The notes beneath the pieces were generated by a model. It was not told the DNA's origin and did not search any database. It saw nothing but the letters and a program-made list of their open reading frames with translations. Both the position numbers and the translations under genes were made by a program. Positions 59,501 to 64,000 of a DNA stretch of 64,000 nucleotides are shown piece by piece; the first letter of the stretch is position 1; the number at the start of each line of letters is the position of its first letter. Location: the NCBI RefSeq assembly GCF_963678975.1, contig NC_089281.1:310001-374000 (forward strand), written 5' to 3'. The DNA is from Dysidea avara (taxonomy: Eukaryota > Porifera > Demospongiae > Dictyoceratida > Dysideidae).

Positions 59501-62500
59501 TATAATTTACCTATGATCACATGTTAAAGAGAGCTGAACTCAGTTATGTACTTTATTGTTGACAAGAAAGAAACAAAGTTTATTATAAAGCTGTTATACA
59601 ACATTCTGAAGCAGTCGGTTTCCACATGTTATCCATTCACGTTAAGGATGTACAAACAAGTTGTACATCCGTAACACCAGTACTAGCTGTTCTTTAAATA
59701 GAATCACAATTTTTATGGTACTGTATAGCGGGTTATTTTCGAAACAGAAAATTTTTGCACAAGAAGCAAAATCTGAATTCCAAAGGATTTTAATTTTGAA
59801 GAGTGTATATTTCGAAGTCCGGATGGATTTCAAATAAACGGAAGTTCATATCACAAATTATGAAGATGCGTGAATGTTTGCCAAAAACTGACTTACTGAT
59901 GGAATAACCCCCATCTCTGTGCACTGGAGAGAAAACGGAGGGAGTTTCGAGTGGAGTAAATTCACTGGCTCGATCTTGCTCGATCATAGCTAGCATAGAT
60001 TCTAGAGCAGACAGCATCAATTCCCATTCTGGATTACCTGTTTTCTAGTTATTGGCACAGTAGCTAATGATACAGTTTACCCATTATCATCAGTAATACT
60101 GAGCTAAAACTCGAGGAATACACAAGCGAATCACCAAAAGTTGGATCGTTGCTTTCACTTGTAGGAATTTATTTTCAAGAACAACCGGATGTGGGAATTT
60201 ATTTTCGAAGAGAAGGGCCTCTTCGAAATATCCAAAAATAAAAGCCTTTCAAAAATTACAAGCTATACGGTATATAGTTGTACCTTATTGGAAGTTTTAT
60301 TTATAATATAAAGTGGAACAAAAGTTATAGCAGTGTATCTACTGCTGCTAAAACTTTAGTGTGTATATGCGTTACAGACGTATGGTACTGCATTGCTCTA
60401 ATTGTTCACCACTTTACCCTAAACATCAATACAAGACTTTGGTGATAATTTTTTGGAAAAACATGTGAAAATTGATCCAGTAAACAATTATTGACTAAAA
60501 TGACCTTATCATTTGGAATTTTTGCCCTTTAGAGTTCTAAAGCAACAAAATGGTGAAATTTTGCATCAAAAGATGGAATACTGCCATAGCTCAGCTGTGA
60601 GACCAAATTTTTTTGTTCAATAGTATTACCTGAAACTATAAAAGCATAATATGAGTATTTATGATTACTTCTATCCCACTGAATCCCTACATCAAAGTAA
60701 AAACCGAAAGTATATGGTAGTTAAACCCCAGTGCATATATGGAAGACAACACAAATTTCACATTCAATTGAAAGAAGTGCAATCAAAGCAAATTGAAGCC
60801 TTACACATATAAAACTACAAGCTCAGCAAAAATTGAAGCCATACACATTGTAAAACTATATTCTTGTCCCCAGTCACCCATGCGCTCGATCATGCGAAGG
60901 GCACATGATCAAGTGTGTGGGCGTATGAGACGGGGACATTGAGTGTGTGGGCGTAGTTCAGCAAAAAATGAAGCCACACACAACTGTCATGCTTGTCTAG
61001 CCTTATTGACACGTTGTTTGTGAACTTAACTGCTTCAAAGTGTGGGATAGAAGCCAATTAAACCCCACCTGCACTCGTAGGATATCTAGTTATCAACACC
61101 TTCATGTGTTACGGAATTGACCCAAGGGCAAAGTCATGAAATCAAAGATAACACTACCTTTGATTTCACAAGATTTTTTTTCACCGAGGCCACACCCCTT
61201 TTTCACAGCTTGGCTGGTTTTGGTACATTACTTACAGCAAGAGTTCATAATATATATATATATATACTGAGGAGAGTGTCCTACTCTCATATACCCCTGT
61301 AGAAGGGCGTATCATGAAGTTATGACGTAACGACAAGATGTGGTTTGTGACATACGGGCAGCCACAAAAGCACAAGAATCGTTAGCACCATTTCACACTC
61401 GCGATGCTCAGGATAGCTGTATTCGCGAATGGCCAAGCAAGAAACACCTACAAACAGTCTTAACCCATGAAGGAACGATTGTAGTTCGGTGAGAAATGTT
61501 TAGAGCTGGAGTTAATCTGGTTGCTAGCAACATTGTTAGGTATGCGTTCAATCGGTACCATGTTCAACTAATGACATCATTAATTATGTAAAGAAAAATG
61601 GGCAAACTCAGAAGTGCTACATCATAACTTCACGATACGCCCTTCTACAGGGGTAAATGAGAGTAGGACACTCCTCAGTATATATATATATATACCATGA
61701 TCACATGAAACTTCAAAGGCGCCGCTGGATGCATATAGGGCATATATACTCCAACCCACAAGTGAGTATATATATACCTACCTGAGGTGAGTATATATAT
61801 ACTCACCTGAGATGTCACGTGACACATTACTGTGTCACGATTACGAGTTGATAGCCCGACGTGGGTAGGTGAACGACGCCCACGCTAGCATGACTAATCA
61901 CCCAGATGACTCAGGCTAATACCCTTTGTCACGCTAGGCAATCAATCACCCCAGCCAGTAAGAGTCCTACCACTGGACTCATTTTATACCCATACCTAGC
62001 GACTTCGATGATGGGTGGCAGCAAGTAACATTGCTCCTACGTTTGTTGATATGAACGGACAAATCCTGGAGATATACGGAGATATGTTTTATCAATTTGA
62101 TTCATTATGAGAGCTGAATTGTGAGAGGAACGTTTCCAACGTGTCTACCATGCCAAACTATGGCGAATTAAGTGTAAGTATATACTTTAAGTTGGTTTGT
62201 GTGCATATGGGTTGTTAGTAAGTAATGTAGTGCGGGTTAATTTAGAAACATGGTATATATCATATGAACCATGGCTCACTTCGGTGTATTGCACTTATAT
62301 ACACCCCTTCTCCTCAGTCATCAGAAGTTTACTGTTGATAAACACCGAGGCGTTTATCAACAGTAAACTTCCTCTGACTTCGGAGTCGGGGTGTATGTAA
62401 GTGCAATACACCTCGCAGCCATGGTTTATATATTACATATATATATATATATATATTATGAACTCTTGCTTACAGTGAACAACGTGATAGTGAGTTGTCA

Positions 62501-64000
62501 GCCACAGAGTCACAGTACACATCAAATGACTCCTCATCAGCTTCAATGCTCCTCCTGGATGTACCCCCACACTCTGACTGGTAACTAGTACAATAATCAT
62601 ATGTTAACACTAGTACAATAATCATGTTAATACTCTACATATTGCCTAGCACAACAACAGAAAACGATTATGACTTAACATGTTGGGACCCTCTAAGCTT
62701 GATATATATATATATGAGTAATAGCCGGTACTAAACAATGAAAATTATTGGCCACCCTTAATATGAGTTTTTTTAAATACCTTCTCTATGCATTGACAAA
62801 ACTATCACACACGCGCGCGCGCGCACGCACGCACACAAACTCACACTTCCCAACTACTTTCAGCCGAGTCATCCATTAAGTCTTGTTCCTGTAGTTGAGC
62901 AGCAGAATGATGTTGATCAAGCTGCGAGTCATTATCAACATCATCAAACAGGCTTAACTTGTCGGACAGATTACTGACATCAGTTGGAGCCCTCAAAACT
63001 GGGGTTTTGGGATAAACTTTGTGGGAACATCGAGAATGAGACATCGAGTCCCTTAAACTGAAACTTTTGGCATTGGAATGAGGTACAGAGAATTGAAGAT
63101 TGGAGTATGACATGGAGTTTTGAACATTTGAGATATTATTGGTACTGTCTATATCACTGAAGTTGAGCTTCTTATGGAATGAGCTACAAACACACCACAC
63201 ATAACAACACACACTGATGAACACTACTGACCTTATGTCACCATAGCACAAACTGCCATCACCTTGGTCACTCTTATAACTGACATTACTAACACCAAAA
63301 CTGGTGCTAGCCTTCAACACTACTGGAGGCTTCTTGTCCATTAGCTCTTCAAGCTCTTCCAACTCTTCATCAACTGGTTGTAATTCAGCAAGAGGTTTCC
63401 TCTGAGCACCATTAGAGATCCTAGTGTTCTGAAGCTTGTTCTTCCCTCCACCAATTTGTACTACAGGAATATTTGTGGTGATGTCCTTGTATATCACCTC
63501 AGTCATTTCCATCCCATTTTCATCATCCTCCTCCTCACAAGGGTACTGGGCAGCTCGCAGCTCCTCTAGACTAAACTCGCCACCATTGGGCGGATAAACC
63601 AACTGTTTTGGGTACATCACTTTTGCATTACGACCAGCATAGAACGCCTCGTTTCGCTCCTATGGTAAGCAATGAATTAAGTTGACTGGTATTTTAACGT
63701 ACCGAGTAGTCGTCGATGTACGCGGCAGCCATTGCTGTACTGGTAAGCGGCTTGCGACCAGCACGGTAAGACCTGCATTTGATTGATTTATTACACTAGA
63801 TACACCATACGATAAATTAATATTATACTAACTGAGTGTCCGGATCTGCTTGTAGGCGACTTAGTTTCTGCAAAAGTGTTCAACGTATAACATGACTACT
63901 AAACACTACACATTTCACCTGTTGACGATACATGCTAACAAGATTTGAATGTTCAGTCCCGCCAGGATTTGTATCCGCGCATGCGCATAACTTAAGTTAC
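44370..64000 (-). CDS. BUB1: BUB1 mitotic checkpoint serine/threonine kinase (5' end outside window)
   Basis: Exons in transcript order: 64000-63919 (partial), 63867-63833, 63772-63703, 63659-63232, 63183-62847, 62577-62474, 60037-59897, 54278-54239, 54191-54001, 52910-52569, 49589-49492, 49448-49362, 45920-45834, 45786-45623, 44898-44748, 44697-44588, 44541-44370. BUB1 acts at kinetochores in the spindle checkpoint. Seen: a Bub3-binding GLEBS motif (GEFSLEELRA), a Ser-rich linker, and a C-terminal kinase with glycine loop GKGAFATIY, Lys in KALKVQ, HGDIKPDN and IDFGRSID. Intact catalytic residues favour BUB1 over degenerate BUBR1. The N-terminal TPR domain should lie beyond 64000. Phase between exons 62577-62474 and 60037-59897 does not match, so one small exon (3n+2 nt) is missing or one site is wrong. 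The exon ending at 54278 may end at 54280. Confidence 0.9.
44588..44697 (-). CDS. BUB1: BUB1 exon: kinase C-lobe
   Basis: Encodes VDYYALAATIYCMMHGNYM and a Pro/Arg-rich turn. It corresponds to the helix-F region of the kinase after the activation segment. Confidence 0.85.
44748..44898 (-). CDS. BUB1: BUB1 exon: DFG and activation segment
   Basis: Encodes LKLIDFGRSIDMKAF, the metal-binding Asp and activation loop, through SGFVCTEM and GKPWSWQ. BUB1-type kinases share this SID context after DFG. Confidence 0.9.
45623..45786 (-). CDS. BUB1: BUB1 exon: catalytic loop
   Basis: Carries HVIHGDIKPDNIMI, the catalytic Asp, Lys and Asn, preceded by helix E (AAELVTMVNKLHQC). Flanked by clear acceptor and donor sites; 164 nt. 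Confidence 0.9.
45834..45920 (-). CDS. BUB1: BUB1 exon: kinase N-lobe strands 4-5
   Basis: 87 nt, 29 codons, phase 0 at both ends; encodes EHFMTVEASYMS and VLVTSYEALGTML, the hinge region. Confidence 0.85.
46015..46195. mobile_element. Hairpin MITE in a BUB1 intron, 181 bp
   Basis: TCTAAACCAGCCAAACTGTGAAAA pairs almost perfectly with the right end (inverse TCTAAACCAAAACAGCCAAA). The inner arms (GAAAATCAAAGG / CCTTTGATTTTC) also pair. A related one-sided piece lies near 61130-61215. Confidence 0.7.
46290..46510. repeat. Minisatellite, copy 2 (opposite orientation)
   Basis: Units such as ACAGGGTGACTTGTTTGTAGCTGAACTC are the inverse of the 43625-43985 units. Ends with ACTAATAGAGTATCTTGA. Confidence 0.65.
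46642..47152. mobile_element. MITE, 511 bp, with 9-bp target duplication (family TAGTCTGGCA, copy 2)
   Basis: Starts TAGTCTGGCACTGCC and ends GGCAGCGCCAGACTA. Exact ACATTAACC lies at 46633-46641 and 47153-47161. Arms of 110 bp or more share TTTAGTATGCGGTTGTAACC-type sequence. Lies in a BUB1 intron. Same family as 27396-27813. Confidence 0.85.
47207..47699. mobile_element. Inverted-repeat element in a BUB1 intron, ~490 bp
   Basis: The left arm AGGAGCACATCGAATCCAAT pairs with the right arm (inverse AGGAGCACATCAAATCCTAT), continuing through GGACAAGGGAGC and GCGAAATTCAA. No ORF; target duplication not clear. Confidence 0.7.
48705..48985. repeat. Dispersed repeat with CTAT/CTAC microsatellite
   Basis: Shares AAAACCAGCCT, CAGTATYGGT, AAGCCTATAA-type words with 49865-50175 (same strand) and, inverted, with 52075-52240. 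A tetranucleotide run (CTAT/CTAC) lies at 48855-48882. All three copies are in BUB1 introns. Confidence 0.5.
49362..49589 (-). CDS. BUB1: BUB1 exons: glycine loop, catalytic Lys, helix C, with a 43-nt intron
   Basis: Exon 49589-49492 encodes LIKKLIGKGAFATIYLAI and ends KKALK. A 43-nt intron (49491-49449, GTAGTC...CTACAG) follows. Exon 49448-49362 encodes VQSPACPWEYYISEEL. The splice is required: reading through gives MTSSVTHV and loses the conserved ALKVQ-PWE-Y pattern of BUB1 kinases. The intron is among the shortest workable spliceosomal introns. Confidence 0.9.
50330..50605. repeat. Direct duplication of a ~115-bp unit in a BUB1 intron
   Basis: CTTGATTCGTATTGCTGTGT...CACTTTTCAGACGATAATT at 50349-50440 recurs at 50498-50590, with ~80 percent similarity and a common GCGGYRCCATTTC end. 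Confidence 0.6.
52569..52910 (-). CDS. BUB1: BUB1 exon: Ser-rich linker and kinase extension
   Basis: 342 nt. Begins ATNGHVNNN, has TPWNLSLISEESDI, a run of ten Ser, then INPYHTSIVQYM and LLNTDATITLG, which resembles the extension preceding the BUB1 kinase domain (INPF/Y...). Phase 1 at both ends, consistent with neighbours. Confidence 0.85.
54001..54280 (-). CDS. BUB1: Two BUB1 linker exons
   Basis: Exon 54278/54280-54239 (SNRHKSVSIKET) and exon 54191-54001 (KVDDKTANSSSISQRKKR to TSTPYPTG) join through AA|G. Hydrophilic linker rich in Ser, Lys and Asp. The first exon's acceptor is either of two overlapping AGs; the second keeps phase with 60037-59897. Confidence 0.7.
54283..54595. repeat. 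Tandem repeat of ~57 bp, five to six units
   Basis: Units read GAAGACACCATAGTACTAGT then GTTAGTGTAGCYATGTGTTGTGTGGCCCAA. It begins immediately beside a BUB1 exon and accounts for the repetitive open frames on the minus strand. Confidence 0.85.
54590..54905. repeat. Dispersed repeat, copy 2
   Basis: Similar to 42880-43520 (GTGGCCCAAGAAGCCAGC, TTGACAGGAAGAA, ACACCAACATGTTGTCAC). Continues directly from the 57-bp tandem array, whose units contain its first bases. Confidence 0.6.
54929..55226. mobile_element. MITE with ~50-bp terminal inverted repeats in a BUB1 intron
   Basis: ATATTATATCAAGAGTACAT...GGAGAGTGTCTAACT (54929-54980) pairs with AGTTAGACACTCTCC...ATGTACTCTTGAT (55172-55226). Abuts the next palindrome. 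Confidence 0.75.
55221..56924. mobile_element. Nested palindromic element, ~1.7 kb, in a BUB1 intron
   Basis: Outer arms TATATAGTTATACAACAGGC (55221) and inverse TATATAGTTATACAACGGCC (56924) pair. Each end is itself a hairpin (55225-55330 and 56820-56920) around a CACGAGCCTGAGGGC-type loop. A second pair, CACCTAATAGGTGG, lies at 55365 and 56785. An inner element at 55755-56119 has the same CACCTATTAGGTGAGG ends and is filled with TGCAATATA/TGCGGTTTTGT hairpins. No ORF of note. Confidence 0.65.
57095..57345. repeat. Minisatellite, copy 3
   Basis: Begins GATACTCTAATAGTGCAGTC at 57103, then units such as TGTAGAGTTCAGCTATGTAACAAGTC. Same family as 43625-43985. In a BUB1 intron. Confidence 0.65.
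58416..59078. mobile_element. piggyBac-like non-autonomous element, 663 bp
   Basis: Flanked by TTAA on both sides (58412-58415, 59079-59082). Termini CCCATTGACGGCCA and inverse CCCATTAACAGCCA (12 of 14 match). TTAA duplication with CCC...GGG ends is the piggyBac signature. No transposase ORF. Lies in a BUB1 intron. Confidence 0.75.
59897..60037 (-). CDS. BUB1: BUB1 linker exon
   Basis: 141 nt encoding NPEWELMLSALESMLAMIEQ and an acidic/Ser-Pro stretch. Acceptor AACAG|GT and donor ATCA|GTAAGT are strong. Placement in BUB1 rests on strand, splice sites and lack of another gene; its incoming phase does not match the exon at 62474. Confidence 0.65.
61266..61680. mobile_element. MITE, 415 bp, TA-flanked, in a BUB1 intron
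   Basis: ACTGAGGAGAGTGTCCTACT and its near-inverse AGTAGGACACTCCTCAGT. Arms of ~75 bp contain CCTGTAGAAGGGCGTATC. It sits inside a TA run, so the duplication is TA or a multiple. Confidence 0.8.
62259..62440. mobile_element. Hairpin element, ~180 bp, in a BUB1 intron
   Basis: Almost perfect palindrome. ACCATGGCTCACTTCGGTGT and TTTACTGTTGATAAACACCG pair with ACCTCGCAGCCATGGT and GTTTATCAACAGTAAAC around the centre near 62350. Confidence 0.8.
62474..62577 (-). CDS. BUB1: BUB1 linker exon
   Basis: 104 nt encoding SECGGTSRRSIEADEESF and a Cys/Ser/Asp stretch, between TTACCAG and GTAAGC. It follows the previous exon in phase 0 and leaves two bases, which do not fit the next exon found. Confidence 0.65.
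62847..63659 (-). CDS. BUB1: BUB1 exons: GLEBS motif and linker, with a 48-nt in-frame intron
   Basis: Exon 63659-63232 starts ERNEAFYAGRNAKVMYPK, then GEFSLEELRAAQY, the Bub3-binding motif with the paired Glu, then an acidic tract. A 48-nt intron (63231-63184, GTCAGT...TTGTAG) has no stop and keeps frame, so retention would add 16 residues (SVVFISVCCYVWCVC region), an unlikely hydrophobic insert. Exon 63183-62847 continues SFHKKLNFSD to SAESSWE with many Ser. Confidence 0.9.
63703..64000 (-). CDS. BUB1: BUB1 upstream exons at window edge
   Basis: Exon 63772-63703 (SYRAGRKPLTSTAMAAAYID), exon 63867-63833 (KLSRLQADPDTQ) and a partial exon from 63919 to the window edge (EHSNLVSMYRQQ), all in phase. 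A Met is present in the last, but the frame stays open upstream, so the true start is probably outside the window. Confidence 0.7.

Noticed and set aside
44370-64000. Assignment as BUBR1 (BUB1B) pseudokinase
   Set aside because: Glycine loop, Lys, HGD and DFG residues are all intact, and the kinase context is BUB1-like.

Overview
The window is eukaryotic nuclear DNA, almost certainly from an animal. It has spliceosomal genes with canonical GT...AG introns (two of them only 43 and 48 nt), a BUB1 mitotic-checkpoint kinase gene, tRNA-derived SINEs, DIRS/PAT-like and Ty3/gypsy retroelements, and many short inverted-repeat (MITE-like) elements. The AT-rich base composition, tiny introns and mix of elements would suit a sponge or another early-branching marine invertebrate. 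That placement is inference; no species marker was seen.

Layout. 1-814: no gene. 815-12654: one DIRS-order (PAT-like) retrotransposon on the minus strand, with gag (12262-11210), RT/RNase H/methyltransferase-like pol (11175-9070) and tyrosine recombinase (3044-1981), bounded by split direct repeats. It is dead: pol has one in-frame stop and the recombinase has a frame break. Two small TA-flanked MITEs sit in its terminal repeats. A complete 5,125-bp DNA transposon (3688-8812) sits in its internal minisatellite, with perfect 18-bp terminal inverted repeats and a perfect 9-bp target duplication. This inner element looks intact. It carries an 11-exon gene for a 1,090-aa transposase-like protein with a Myb/SANT domain, and a convergent 2-exon gene for a 276-aa HIRAN-domain protein. 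It is the most interesting object in the window.

12.7-31.6 kb: no host gene recognised. The stretch holds MITEs, two SINE loci, microsatellites and a short coding remnant in a long inverted-repeat element. 31.65-37.45 kb: a truncated Ty3/gypsy element split by a second 4.39-kb Ty3/gypsy element with both LTRs and a 5-bp target duplication; both are broken. 39-43.5 kb: repeat-derived DNA with one unidentified 147-aa ORF.

44.37-64.0 kb (minus): the BUB1 gene, at least 17 exons over 19.6 kb, running off the right edge at its 5' end. The visible part encodes the Bub3-binding (GLEBS) motif, a long low-complexity linker and a complete C-terminal kinase domain with all catalytic residues. Its introns are packed with MITEs, nested palindromes, a piggyBac-like non-autonomous element and tandem repeats.
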